Below, one piece after another: positions 12,701 through 24,317 of a stretch of DNA of 64,000 nt (position 1 is the first letter of the stretch; each line of letters opens with the position of its first letter). The translations under genes and the position numbers were made by a program. A model generated the notes under the pieces. The model saw only the letters and a program-made list of their open reading frames with translations. It was not told where the DNA came from and ran no database searches. The stretch comes from Capitella teleta (lineage: Eukaryota > Annelida > Polychaeta > Capitellidae), in assembly GCA_000328365.1 (NCBI GenBank), contig KB312450.1, forward strand, positions 29,158 to 93,157. The letters run 5' to 3'.

Positions 12701-14752
12701 ATGATACAATTTCTTTTTCTTGTGAACACAAAATACGATGGTGAGTTCCGGGACCATAGACGATTTTTGCCGGAACCGGAACTCCGGGAAATGACACGGA
12801 TTCCAGGCAGCCGAAATCGGAACTCCGTGCATCCTTAATTTTAATAAGCTAATTCAAAACTGAAAATATGTCCCTGGTTTAAACAACTGAGTCACGAAGA
12901 ATCTGCACCAGTACAAACCTGCGAGTAATTCGCCCATGAGGACCAGGAGGAGCCTTGCGTGAATCAATGAAATCTTTCGATGCCTTTGTTTTGAGAGATC
13001 TGTGGAACGCTCAGGAGTAAAATTTGTACTCAGTGACCCCAACGTACCTTCTTTTTCGTTCCACTGAGCGATCGGATTCGCCGTCATATTCTCCAATCCC
13101 AAGAGCGATTCTCTTAAATTCTGAAGGAATTTTTCTTGTATCTCGTTGCAGTCTGGAAGTAAAAATCCATCTGATGCAAGTCTTGTGAACGAAGCGGGAT
13201 GTTTTGTTTTACCGTAGCTCTTTCAATTCTACCATCATACGCATTTCCTGTCTGGTTGGGGGTCTCTCAATGCCGTTCACTAAAATATTTGGCAATTCCT
13301 CATCCTCGCTATCCTGAAGAACAAAAGCAATTGGTTGCAAAACATTCAATATTATTGAGAGTGCAAATTATTCTCACATCAGATTCCCGTTTAATGTTCT
13401 TCAGCTGTGCAACATCAACTCCTCCCTTCGACAGCTCATATCGCAAAGCGTCAGAGAGTTTATTCACGAGTCTCTCTTGCGCCTCAAGGTTCCTCTCGTC
13501 CAATTGCGCTAGGGTCGCTAGTGACATTTTGAAGTACTTGATGGCTTTGTTGATGAAGCCCATGTTGAAGGAAGCAGCTCCTAATCCCTCCAATGCCTGC
13601 CATTGCGTGTGTGAATCATCTGAAGACAGAGGAATGTGAATAAATTATACAAAGATCCCGCAAGACTCACTCGCATCTCTGGCGGCTTGTAGAGCATGGA
13701 GATAACACTCCATAGCCATCTCACTCTGTTTGAGCTGACTGTAAGCGTATGCCAGATTGATGAAGCACTGTGCCTGAAATCCACGGTTGCCGAGTTCAGC
13801 TGGATGTGCAAGCGTCAAGCATCAGTGATTTTTGTTAAATAAAAGACTCACCATGCAAATGTGATGCTGTTTCATGGTAATTCACCGCTTGCTTAAAATC
13901 GCCAAGAAAGTTGTACACCGCTCCGAGATTTTGCTCGATAACGGCTTGTTGCCCCTTGTTGCCATGGGGACCGCGACTCAGAGGGAGAGCCAGTTCGAAG
14001 CATGTTGAGGCTTTTGAATAATCCCGACACTGAGAGTACAGCAGACCCAGCTCTATGTAAACTTTGCCTACAACAAGAGAATATGCAATGAAGTCTGTGA
14101 TAAACAAGTTGAGACTGGAAGGCTTACTGAGAGAATTGTTGTCATTAGGCACGCCTTGACAGAGCACCATGCAGTCGTCCGCAATATCCAAACCATCTTG
14201 CTCTTTGCCTGCCTGCCACAGAGAATTCGCCTGATGACACATGCATGCTATCTGCTGCGCTGTCTGTTCCATTTTGCCGTGCGCAACAGCTGCAATGCTA
14301 TACACGCGGGCCGCTTGTAAATGGCATTTGATTGAGTTGTAGATTGACCCTAACTTCAGTGAAACAAACGCCTCCATTTTGAGATCTCTAGAACTTGTTT
14401 GATATTCCTCCAATGAGAGTTCAAAGTACTTGACTGCTTCTCGGGGAGCAGGCATCAGTTCATAAGCCAGGCCGAAATTGAAGAAAAGATCACCATTGCA
14501 CCGACAGTCAGGGGCTTTTGGGGGTGGAATCGCCCGTTGCAGAAGGCTCAGCCCCTCTTTTGGCTTGCGCAGAGCAATGTATGCAGCGCCGAGATTGAAT
14601 GCGCAGGCGCGGATTGTGGACTCATCCTTCCCTGGAAGGCTGTTTTCGTACGCCTTGCTGAAGCTCTTCAGCGCTGAGCGTAAATCATTCGAACATAACG
14701 CTTGGCTGCCTTGCTCTGTGTAATGGTTGACGTCTGTTGATGCCGCTCCCAT
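9705..14752 (-). CDS. TTC24: TPR-repeat protein, TTC24-like
   Basis: Complete fifteen-exon minus-strand gene. Coding exons in transcript order: 14752-14128, 14067-13852, 13799-13671, 13619-13378, 13313-13213, 13152-13048, 12999-12919, 11789-11668, 11558-11484, 11093-11058, 10779-10695, 10632-10498, 10321-10146, 10083-9930, 9846-9705. All are GT-AG and phase-consistent, giving 807 residues. The ATG lies ten bases inside an exon that opens at an acceptor (exon edge 14761), so a 5'-UTR intron exists. Roughly the first 400 residues are TPR helices (A-F-N-L-G-A-A-Y, N-L-G-A-V-Y, I-N-L-A-Y-A-Y, E-G-L-G-A-A-S-F) resembling vertebrate TTC24, a poorly characterised protein. The remainder is a charged tail longer than that of the human protein (~580 residues). 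The last four residues, C-T-I-M after K-G-K-R-R, form a possible CaaX box. The TPR fold is certain; TTC24 orthology is likely. Confidence 0.85.
11850..12837. mobile_element. Third non-autonomous hAT element (988 bp)
   Basis: Ends TAGGGATGCACGGA and (reverse complement of right end) TAAGGATGCACGGA, flanked by a perfect 8-bp duplication ATTTTAAT at 11842-11849 and 12838-12845. The termini resemble animal hAT elements beginning AGGGATGCAC. Further inward both ends repeat CGGAACT-type motifs. It has no transposase. It fills most of a 1,129-bp intron of the TTC24-like gene, which would otherwise be about 133 bp. Confidence 0.9.
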
Positions 14753-14761
14753 GGTAGATCT

Positions 14762-17209
14762 GCAAGGAATATGAGAAATTGAGAATGAATTAAAAATGTT
14801 ATTTATAAATAAAGGGAGATGATCTAGGTTGCCCTGCGAGTCAGTCATGACCCCTTCATGCTGCGCGAGCAGGGCATACACAAGCCCAAAAAATATGCCA
14901 TGCCCTAATCTCTTAACTGTGGGCATTTATGGCACATAATATAACCCCAACTAAGGCCTATGACCCTATGACCCTATACAAAGAATGCCATCAACATTAT
15001 GGGGATGTTATAGAGCAAGACACTCAGAAAGAACAATCATCTAATAGATTGAGATGAATCAATTGAGTATAATCACGAGTTTGATCATGATTGTTATCAA
15101 TTTAGCAACCAACCCTGTTAATTGGGATTGAGAAATCATATACATGTAACCAGTAACTTATAGTTTTGAGAAAAAATATTTCCAATAATACTTATTATGT
15201 CTTATAACTACGGTTCACAATTTTGAAATTACAATCATTAATCATTCATTATTAATACCAAAATATTTGAATTTGAAACACTCAAATACTTATTAACATT
15301 GACATTTTTATAATTATTTATTAAAATTATTATACTCATATAATTTTAACACTCATTATTATCATTATTATCATAATAATTATTCATTATTATTATCGTT
15401 TTGATTATAGTTTTATACTCATAATTTATAATAATATATAGTCTAGCTGACATAGTCACATACTACAGCGAGCCGAGGTATACAGACCTCGCCCGAGAAT
15501 CTGTGCTATATATAGTCATATTCGTATTCATAATTAATTCTTATTATCTGACTTATACTGAAATACGCGAATCGTTGCATTTCGTGGATGCGTTTAACAA
15601 TAGCCAGATAAAAGATCAACAGAAATCGATGTAATAGATTGGATCTCACAAAATATTTAAGAAGGAGTTGCACGTTACCCAGTCACTCTGCAAAAGGGAA
15701 TAATTCTGTTTACTATTCCAGATTTAGAAAATGTTATTTACATTATCGCCCTTGGATACATCCACGTGACCTTTATATCCGACTGAGTAAAATATTTAAG
15801 TCTTCAGAGGATCATATCCTCTTAAAGTTCTACGATTGGATTCATAACGCACTTTATGAGATCGACGAGGTTCCGTTTTTGGGATCCTACAGGACCCGTA
15901 GGCCTAATTAAAACTAATTATTGATATTGTTCCAATAAATATTGTGAACTAGTTTCTAGAAATATAGCCGCAAGCGGCTTGTAGTCTATGAGAGTCTTGA
16001 ATTTACGACTGAAGGCCTATGGGCCTTAAAAGCAAGGAGCTTTTAATTCACAAGCAAAAAGCTATATATAGGACACTGGGTTCATCATTTGATAACGTAA
16101 CGATAAGTATTGAAAACACGTGTAGTTTGTTTGTTTGTTTGTTTGTTTTTTGTTTTTTGTTTTTGCTTTTAAGTATAACAGCACTGCCGTGGTCTAATTC
16201 ACAGAGGCATCAGTCTCAATAGTGACGCGACCGAGAGACGGCCGGAATTAACGGCATTAAAAAGATTAAAATAAAAATATTCATTTAATTATACAGCGCA
16301 AATGTACAATAATGAAATAAAGCTTATATGCACAGCTCAATTTCTTGCGTGGCACAGCGTTCTTCCAGAATGTTTACTGGCATGAACACGATTGAACCTT
16401 TTTTTTTTTCTTTTTTTTTTTTCTTTTTTAATCCAACCTATATCTGAGAAAGAGATGCCCAGATTTTATTTGTTCTGATATGTGTACCTGCAAAGATTTT
16501 GGTAGGGTCTAAATAATCACAGTTGCGAAAATATTAGAAAAAGTCGATTCACATCAAATGAATTGGTTTCATGAGCCTACATACTATCAGTATACAAGAA
16601 TAATGCCCACAAAGAATCTGGTTAAAATTACAAGGTCAGCCCATAAGATAGTTTAATAATTGCGCCGGCAGTTAGTCATAATATATTAACGGACCGTCAA
16701 CAAAAGATTGCACTCTCAACAGAAGAAGAATATTTGGAATTCAGTGTATCACTGTATCCGTACACTTCACTCCAGGTATTCCGTGTATGTGTAAGAAAGA
16801 GGATTTTTCGAGGGACTCAAAAAGCAAACAGAAAAACATAGGCCTGATTGCAATAAAGTAAGAGGGAGTTTGGTGTACTGCAATATACACGCTGATGGGG
16901 ATTCAGTCTTTGTGTCAACAACGATTGCAATCGGCAATGAAAAGCCTATCCCCCTGATTGGGGGGGATTCAGATCCATAAATTAGAATACCCAATATGCC
17001 CCCCGGGTTTTTTTTTTTTTTTTTTTTTTTTTTTTGACTAGCTATTCGGCGACCCAAGAAAACAAAGGAATATAGAACTTACCCCTTACAAAACAAATGT
17101 CGTGTGATACAATATATCATCAAATATTCTTTTATTTGTGAGATACAAATGCATCCTTTAATGGACTTGGGAAGAGGGCTCCACCGAAGTTGGTCACAAG
17201 TCAAAAAAT

Positions 17210-17245
<36 letters not shown>

Positions 17246-18374
17246 ACATTCACCAAAGAACTATAAGGAGCAGAAGTCTATTATGCAACAGATCGATGTA
17301 AAGAACTAAAGATGCGATGAATAATACAAGAGAAGCATTCATCGTTAAATAAATGTATGACAATAACCCTCATAAAGCACTCGATCAGAGTGCATGAATA
17401 TTTGAAGTGCTCAATGAATTTGTGATGCTGTTGCAATTTTAATAAAAATGAAGAGGAGAATTTATTCTCTGACAAAATTATTGACTAAAATTATGAAAAA
17501 TCAATTGAGCGCATGGGCAGGAGTGCACCTTTTCAGACATCAACTCCGAGGACTCTTTCTGACATTCGTTTGACGACATATTTCGAACATGGATGCCCCT
17601 GCGATAACAGCGGTTCTCCTAATCCTAAATGTGTTTCTCAGGCACGGAATGATTGGAGCCAGTAGTGAGTGTTTATGTTTGATAATATATTATATTTCAA
17701 TTGAGATTGAGATTGAAGTTTTTTCTGTAAATTTGCAGAAAAAAAGTATGACAGCAGATGAATCAACCATTCTCTGTTAATTTATAGAGATAGTCTGTAA
17801 ATTTTACGGATTTTTTGTTGTTGTATTTGTGCTGAAATGTCCTGTAGATGAACAGTTATCACAGCATATTTCAACAGTCAATATCTGTAAAATTAATGTA
17901 CATATACCTTTCTCTTGAAATTACAGGAACAATTACAGAGCATATGTCACTTGACAGATCATTACAGATCTGAAGAAATCATATCATAAGCCAATATAAT
18001 ATTAAACATTGATAAAAAAAAATCTCAGTGAAATCGGGTGAGATCAATGAGAGGGATCGGAACTGAAAGCAGCACTTTCCCCGGTCAGTTTTCGGACGTC
18101 AAGGCGGGATCATCATTAATTTTTCTTTTCCTTCTTCTGGTCAATCTTAGTGCTCTTAGAATGGTTGATAACCAAAATCAATCAATGAAAGGCTCGCTTT
18201 AAAATTTAGTTTATCAAACTACTGAAAGTAGTAAGTAATGAACTGTGTGAAAAACGAACACTGCAGATCCAGGCATCATCAAAAATAGTTAATAATTATG
18301 CAGACACTCTTTGAGTGAGTGAGTGAGCGAGTGATGGGGTTTTACGGCTCCACCCAATCCGATCGGATGATACG
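14762..18374. other. Gene-free stretch upstream of the TTC24-like gene
   Basis: AT-rich DNA carrying the 65-bp element at 15444, a (TTTG)n-like tract near 16122-16160, a T-run at 17008-17035, an A-run at 17212-17242 and no reading frame with recognisable similarity. The promoter and first non-coding exon of the TTC24-like gene should lie near its left edge but cannot be placed from sequence alone. Confidence 0.5.
15444..15508. mobile_element. 65-bp minimal copy of the 9-bp-TSD element
   Basis: Begins TAGCTGACATA and ends CGAGAATCTGTGCTA, as does the 863-bp element at 3899, but keeps only the two ends, including the hairpin CGAGGTATACAGACCTCG. It is flanked by its own perfect 9-bp duplication TATATAGTC at 15435-15443 and 15509-15517, so it inserted independently rather than being a chance remnant. 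Confidence 0.8.
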
Positions 18375-18424
18375 NNNNNNNNNNNNNNNNNNNNNNNNNN
18401 NNNNNNNNNNNNNNNNNNNNNNNN

Positions 18425-18474
<50 letters not shown>
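18375..18474. other. Assembly gap (50 N) and (TA)n microsatellite
   Basis: Exactly 50 N at 18375-18424 followed by about 50 bp of pure TA repeat. The gap probably spans more of the same repeat, and its true length is unknown. Confidence 0.95.
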
Positions 18475-18477
<3 letters not shown>

Positions 18478-18519
18478 TTTATTCGTGAAAAGAACTCTCA
18501 CATTTTATGGCGATGAACA

Positions 18520-19265
18520 GTAGAACATAACAAACAAAAAATAAGAAAAGGTAATAAAAAAAGTACATGTACGTAGTGAGTTAACTCACTGGAACAAATA
18601 AAAAATAGAAACAAGTTAATATCTTCGTAAGATAAATTCATAGAGCTGTATGATGGTATTCGCTCATAAAGCAGGTCAACAATGGCCGAAACACTAGAAC
18701 AATCTTCATCATTTAAATAATTATCACATGCTTTCAAAATTTTGAATTTCATTTCTGATTTTCTTTGATCATTGGAATTAATAAAATTGTGACATTTGCT
18801 TAGATAATCTAATCGTCTATTATTTGTGGCTGTATTACTACTACTACTACTATTGCAGCTGATTTTTGCTACATACGAAACAACACGGTTCCTGCTATTT
18901 AAACAATCTGAAAAGAAATTACAAACCGACTATTCAATTCAAAAACAGTTGGCATTGACATTAAGAATGGAATAAATTTTGATCTCGTCAGTGGTAAAAT
19001 ATTGAGTAACTTTTTACAGCACTTTTTCCAAATTGAATTTAAATATTGTATTTCTTTTTCACTCAGATTCCAAAGAGGAGAACCAAAAACCAAATAAGAG
19101 CAGTACGATCAAACTAAATCTCTTTTAACAAACCAAGTACAATGGCCAAGTGTAGATAACATGACATTTGTTCTTCGTATAATATCATGAGCAGATCTTT
19201 CTATATTTTTAGTGCTTGCATTCTCGCCAATATATACACTAAGATGCTTACAAGATACGTACGCA
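18520..19265 (-). mobile_element. LINE ORF2 C-terminal fragment
   Basis: Minus-strand frames read like the end of a non-LTR reverse transcriptase: I-R-R-T-N-V-M-L-S-T-L-G-H-C, then Y-C-S-Y, G-S-P-L-W-N-L and K-K-C-C-K-K-L-L-N-I-L-P-L-T-R, then a C-terminal helical region. A stop interrupts the frame near 19118 and a frameshift lies near 18905, so it is dead. Upstream domains are absent (5' truncation, usual for LINEs). The clade is not clear. Confidence 0.75.
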
Positions 19266-20018
19266 ATTCGCTAGGGTAACATATGGACAAAATATACATA
19301 TACTATTATAGTGTTATATGGCAATCGATGGCCTTAAGCGCGATCAGCAATATTTTGTAGTCGCTGTCCGACAAGTAAAGTTTCGTATAGCATCGGAGTG
19401 AAATGAGTGTATGAACATGCTCCCAGTCTTGCCGCATTGTTCTGGATTAGTTGGTAATAGTGGTGGACCTACTTCTCTGAAGATTTGCGAGTATTGCATT
19501 GTGGTAGTCGATGAGAGGGATAATTACAGAAATTACTGATAAAACATCATGAATAGACTTGGTTTATGTGGCAGTTAAGCTTGGTTTATGTGGCGAATAA
19601 GCTTGGTTTATGCGGTGGCGAATATTTGAGAGTCGCCTGAGAGAGAAATACGCCGACATGATTATTGCATTTATCTGTCGTTCCATAGTGAGTTCAGTTT
19701 TCAAAACTGGTCCAAAATCACGAACTGACAAAGAAGGCTTAATGAGGTATTTGCTGACGTTGGTTTAACTTGGTTCGGAAGACAGAGTTCCAGCTTCGTC
19801 TCCGTAATTTTCATATATCTTTCCAATGGGAAGAGTGTATTCAAAAAAGAGGATCGACCCGAGCACTGATCCTCCTTGAGAGGTACTCCAATATCATTAG
19901 CACGTGGAGATAATTTGGCATCTTGCACATGAACGAACCGTTATCGATTAGTTCGCAAATAATCTCTTGGTGATCACACACAACTCGTATTTGAATGTTC
20001 CCCTGTTTTCTTTGCACA

Positions 20019-20160
20019 ACTGGACGCAGAATAAGTTAGGCAATCCACTCCAGGCACATGTCGTAAAAGTTTGGAATAATAAGAAAACTTTATTTATAAA
20101 TATTTATTTTTTTTAACAGGGAGTAGTATGACTACTTTTGGCCCACTCTGTATATATAAT
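20019..20160. mobile_element. Short MITE-like repeat, copy 1
   Basis: About 140 bp. One end carries GCAGAATAAGTTAG then CAATCCACTCCAGG. The other end carries GGCCCACTCTGTA, whose reverse complement loosely resembles the first end (imperfect terminal inverted repeats of about 20 bp, of mariner-like character). The middle is AT-rich. A second copy in the same orientation lies at 21490. The superfamily is a guess. Confidence 0.45.
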
Positions 20161-21489
20161 TGAATGAAGTGTGCATTGCCTGGCTAACACGTATCGAGGG
20201 AAACAGCTGAGCAGTGGCTAAAGACAAATCGGAAGATTTGTGTTGCTGGAGTTTGAGTGATGTCTCACCCGAATGCCACTCTCAAATCATCTCCAAAGCG
20301 TCCGCGGAAATGGTTAAGTTGAAATGAACACCTAATGTGGGAGTGAGATGATTCATACCAAAAAAGGCATTCTCTCAAGTCACGTTTTGCTTCTAAAAAT
20401 ATCATTCTGAGAACATGCACTTGCGTTCATAATATAATTATGACATTTCTCGTGTATTTCCTTATCCATGTGGACATTACATATAATTATGACCGCTGAA
20501 GCTAGTTCTTTTCCATGAATTCCATGGTCAAAGCCATACGAGGTTTAGCGTTATGAATTCCATGGTTACAACTTACAACTAGTATCGATGTGGGGAGATT
20601 ATCCGTTATGAGAGATGATGGCAAGAAAGTGGCCGCTTGTGCTGCGATTACTATATGCAGTTTGTCGACACAACGCAAGCTGCGAATATTAGTTCAATCT
20701 ACGAGTCTTAGTGACTTTAGTTTCACAATAGGCAGAGCTCAAGACGCAAGATTAATTACACGTAATTGAGCTGAATAATTGAGACCAACGGGCAACTGGA
20801 TGATGGTCTTCAGCANGATGACATGAACACCGCCNACAGGAGGTTGATAAGCAAAACTGCATCAATGTCGTCAGGTAAATATATTTGATATATACCAATC
20901 ATAAAATTAGATGAAGTAAGTGACACACAGTGCTGGAATATTAAACAAAAACAAAAAAATTAAAAAAACAAAACAAAACAAAGTAAAATACACGAATATA
21001 TAAGACAGACATTTAAAATATTATGATGGAAATAAAACAGTTTTTAAATAATAAAAAAAGCCAAAATTCACACACGCATATGTAAAAAACTGCAGATATA
21101 CAGATTTATGTTCATTCGAGTGCCAGGTTTTTTTGTTTTACTGAAACATATAATGTTGACTAGAACGTCAAAATCGTTGTGTTTGATGCAAGCCAGCATA
21201 TTGCAATTTTACAACATGAGAAGATAATCTGTGACATGCAAGTGGTTTCCAGATAGAAAGTCACACAATTGTATAGGAAAGTAATGAATGAATATTAAAG
21301 TGTTGCAATGGAGAAGCTCGAAGGCATTATGTGTCTTTCATTTATCTTAAATATCTTGCACGTGTAAGGAGAGTTGAATGAGCAGCAGCTGTAATATCGA
21401 CTTTGACAATTCAGTCACAACTGTCAAAATTGAATTTTGAAAAAAGAGAACAAGGAAAAACCACATCCGCACACCACTCACATTTAAAT

Positions 21490-21660
21490 GTTCCTCCCTT
21501 ATTCAATGGGCGCAGAATAAGTTAGTCAATCCATACCAGGTAGTCATATTTTTAATATTTTTTAATATTTTTAAAAATAATTTTAGCAAATTTAAAATTT
21601 TTGTTTTGAATATGGAGTAGGCCTAGATAAGCTGCTTTCGACCCAGTCTGTAATTACAAT
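21490..21660. mobile_element. Short MITE-like repeat, copy 2
   Basis: Shares GCAGAATAAGTTAG, a following CAATCCA..CCAGG block and a terminal CGACCCAGTCTGTA with the copy at 20019. The AT-rich middle has diverged. Not coding. Confidence 0.45.
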
Positions 21661-22545
21661 GTGTATTTACTACAGTGCGTGTTTCTTTTAGATTTTTGTC
21701 TTTTAAAATGACGAATGAGCTCAGCTTGGCTACGGCCCACTTTAGCAATTAGAATAGTCCATCTTCGTCCAACCAGGTGTCACATTTCGACGCTACGCAG
21801 TGTGTCATATGTGGAGAGCAATACCACTTTCAGCTGAATTTTAAACACACGGAAATAAGTAATGAGTACACGGAATGTGTTGTTTGTATTTTATTACATA
21901 ATACAAATAAAAACATAAACGCTGACATGTTTTTTTCTTTCCATTTTTGCTTTTTGAATTCGTTTGATTCAAGAAAAATGCTGGGGAAAATGGGAGGAAA
22001 ATCCCCACACATTATAATAGATGTGAAAACTAAGGCATTATTGAGAGCCGGCGAGATGAATTACAGCATGATGTTTTTTCGATTGTTTTTCTTTATAATT
22101 CTTTATCAAAGTGACTAGATTTGATCAGAAATTTAATTAAAAACACGATTTCACAATAATAAAGTCATCAAGAGTTCCTGAGACCATTCTTCTGCTTCCA
22201 CTTAAATGCCGAATGAAGGTATAGTGTTTGCGACGAAATACAGCAAACTATATTCCAAACGTAATTTGAGTGCAGTTGTTGTCAATTTTCTGTGGAAATC
22301 CTCGATAGAGGAAAAAGTAGATCCCCCAAGCAACAAATCAACCGGATTGCATTGCACTCATGAAACACAACACCGGATCCAATTAACACAAAGCATCTCT
22401 ACAAAAGGAATGGTTTTCAGTGAACGCGAGAAACACAAAAACGCTTCCTGTGCAACATCATCAACAGACGCCTGAGAACAAACAATTGCACAACAGAATC
22501 ATTGGTTTTCACCGCAGTTCAAAACAAGAGAAACGGCTGCATCAA

Positions 22546-23706
22546 TCACAGGCTGATTTCATGCTTAATTCCATTCAGTTCAATTGAGGTTGTTCGACCG
22601 AAGACAGTGTTGTTGCCCAATCGTGTTGTGACGGTGTGGGTCGACCTGGTGGAGCCTCTCTTGTTCCTGCTCCCTTGATCAGTTCCTGCTCCCTTGATCA
22701 GTTGATCAGAGTAGGACTTCTGTCTTTGGGATTTTCGACTAATCGCAGATCTAGAGCATGACATGAAAGCTTGTCGAAAGTGGCTGCCACTGATGCAGTA
22801 TAAGAAGAAATTAACCGCACTGTTCAAGTAGTACAACATGTTGCAGATGCTGTACGCCATGTACGTCTGTGCTTTTTCTTTGGTCGTTCCGAAAGGCCAC
22901 TCGTCGAATGCGACGAAGTAGATGACGATGGGCGACGTGGTGAAGACGAAGAATGACGTCACGACGAGCAGCATGACGTTGACGGAGGTGAGGCTCTTGT
23001 TCACGTGAGAGGTCAGCCCGAGGTCACGTTGTCTGGATTTTGACGCCGAGTAGACTTTTGTCATGATGAGGCAGTTGGAGGGAATGATGATGGACAGAGG
23101 GATGAACGACAGCAGGGCGAAATCCAGCCACGTCATCACATGCTCAAAGACGAACAAGTGGTCCTGCGAGTAGCTACACTTCACTCGCTGTCCGTCCAGT
23201 CGCAGATCGGTCATGACCAACCAGTGGACATTCACTGCAACGAGGACAGTGGTCATTCCCAGCCACACAGCGGTCATTCTCCGCAAACTGCAAATTTCTT
23301 TGACTCGAAGTGGAATCCACAGCGACATCAATCGTTCTAGAGTAACCAACACGAGAGTCCATGATGACAGGTGGGGGAACAGGTAAGTGAAGAAGTAATG
23401 CACTTTACATGAACCTCTCGAGTACACCCGAATGTCAACACCAGCGTGCACTTTGATCAAGTGACGCAACAATCCTGTGTATAGAACTCCAATGTCTGCG
23501 ATAGCAAGGGCGGCTAACAAGAGAGCGTGCGATTTTCCTTTAAATGTTTGGCTCCGTAGAACACAGATACAAATCACGTTGCCCGCTGTTCCGATGGCTA
23601 GCAGAAAGGGACCAATGTATTCGAACAAAACATCGTGGAATTGTCTTTCCCATGGATCTTTGTTAACAAAAACTTCGGTAGAGTTGCTCAATGTGAAGTT
23701 GTCCAT
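22546..23706 (-). CDS. Class A GPCR, neuropeptide-receptor-like, copy 1
   Basis: Intact single-exon receptor of 386 residues with seven hydrophobic segments. The N-terminus has two N-glycosylation sequons (N-F-T, N-S-T). TM1 has G-x-x-G-N-V. TM2 has L-A-I-A-D. TM3 ends E-R-L-M-S-L-W instead of D-R-Y. TM6 has F-T-T-S-P where most receptors have C-W-x-P. TM7 has N-S-A-V-N-F-F-L-Y in place of N-P-x-x-Y. The pattern resembles invertebrate FMRFamide-receptor/GPR139-like orphan groups; the ligand is unknown. The cytoplasmic tail contains a 19-bp tandem duplication at 22663-22700. It should couple to heterotrimeric G proteins at the plasma membrane. A near-identical inverted copy starts at 63704. 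Confidence 0.95.
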   Translation of the reverse strand: MDNFTLSNSTEVFVNKDPWERQFHDVLFEYIGPFLLAIGTAGNVICICVLRSQTFKGKSHALLLAALAIADIGVLYTGLLRHLIKVHAGVDIRVYSRGSCKVHYFFTYLFPHLSSWTLVLVTLERLMSLWIPLRVKEICSLRRMTAVWLGMTTVLVAVNVHWLVMTDLRLDGQRVKCSYSQDHLFVFEHVMTWLDFALLSFIPLSIIIPSNCLIMTKVYSASKSRQRDLGLTSHVNKSLTSVNVMLLVVTSFFVFTTSPIVIYFVAFDEWPFGTTKEKAQTYMAYSICNMLYYLNSAVNFFLYCISGSHFRQAFMSCSRSAISRKSQRQKSYSDQLIKGAGTDQGSRNKRGSTRSTHTVTTRLGNNTVFGRTTSIELNGIKHEISL

Positions 23707-23871
23707 GGCGGTTCTGCTCCTCGGACCCCTCCCCGTCTCTCTCTGTCTGCTTCTGTTGTGCTACTGCCTAAAATGGCACGATGTTTTATATGCACAGGGC
23801 GGGGGCGTCTTATATAATTGCGTTGGCGTCTGTTGGCAATGTTTCTGATAGAACCTCTTTGTCTCAGCATT
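23707..23871 (-). promoter_or_regulatory. TATA-type promoter of GPCR copy 1
   Basis: A TATA box (GCATATAAAACAT) lies on the minus strand at 23781-23793, about 80 bp before the ATG. The ~165-bp block up to 23871 is conserved beside the second GPCR copy at 63541-63703, apart from a few substitutions and an indel of roughly ten bases (an extra TATATAA-like stretch here, near 23810-23820). Conservation stops abruptly at its outer edge. Confidence 0.65.
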
Positions 23872-24245
23872 CTCCCATTTCGCTCTTCTTCATCGCCATA
23901 GAAATGCGTTTGTGGGGACATAACACTTGGCTATGGTTTGGAGAAATATTTCTGAGAGCCGTATTTTGGGAGGAATGATGGTCACTTAAAGACATCGCAG
24001 GTGTCCACGTTGTGAGGAGGGCAGCTAGAAATATCGCCAAGTGCTTTCAGCTGATTGCTCTCCTCTGCAAATCCTCTGTCACAAAGTTATTCGTTTCAGT
24101 ATCAGTTTTATTTTTCGCGAGTGAAATGCAGTCCAACCCGTAGAAATAATTTCAACTGACACAAGTTCAAACCCCACTGTTCGAAGTTAGCCAACTAGTT
24201 AAATAACTCCCACAATCTGTATTAACTCGAGGGAACGACATTGGT

Positions 24246-24317
24246 AGATCAAGCTCACGAGTCGGATTTTTTTTTTATTTTTTTTTATTTTTTTTATATA
24301 TATATATATATATATAA
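24246..24317. repeat. T-rich tract and (TA)n microsatellite
   Basis: T-runs interrupted by single A residues pass directly into about 20 bp of TA repeat. The adjoining 24318-24960 holds A/G-rich low complexity near 24585-24650 and nothing that I recognise as a gene. Confidence 0.8.

Larger units (their letters stand above)
19300..22545. other. Gene-free stretch with short repeat copies
   Basis: No reading frame with recognisable similarity. It holds two related short elements (see 20019 and 21490) and two isolated ambiguous bases near 20816 and 20835. Low-complexity A/T tracts occur near 20940-21060 and 21545-21610. Confidence 0.5.

Noticed and set aside
15639-15911. 90-codon plus-strand frame
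   Set aside because: No domain, no splice support and no similarity that I recognise; probably chance or an unplaceable transposon scrap.
21777-22118. 113-codon frame with a C-x-x-C pair
   Set aside because: Composition is AT-driven, no fold is recognisable, and another open frame lies opposite; no evidence of a gene.
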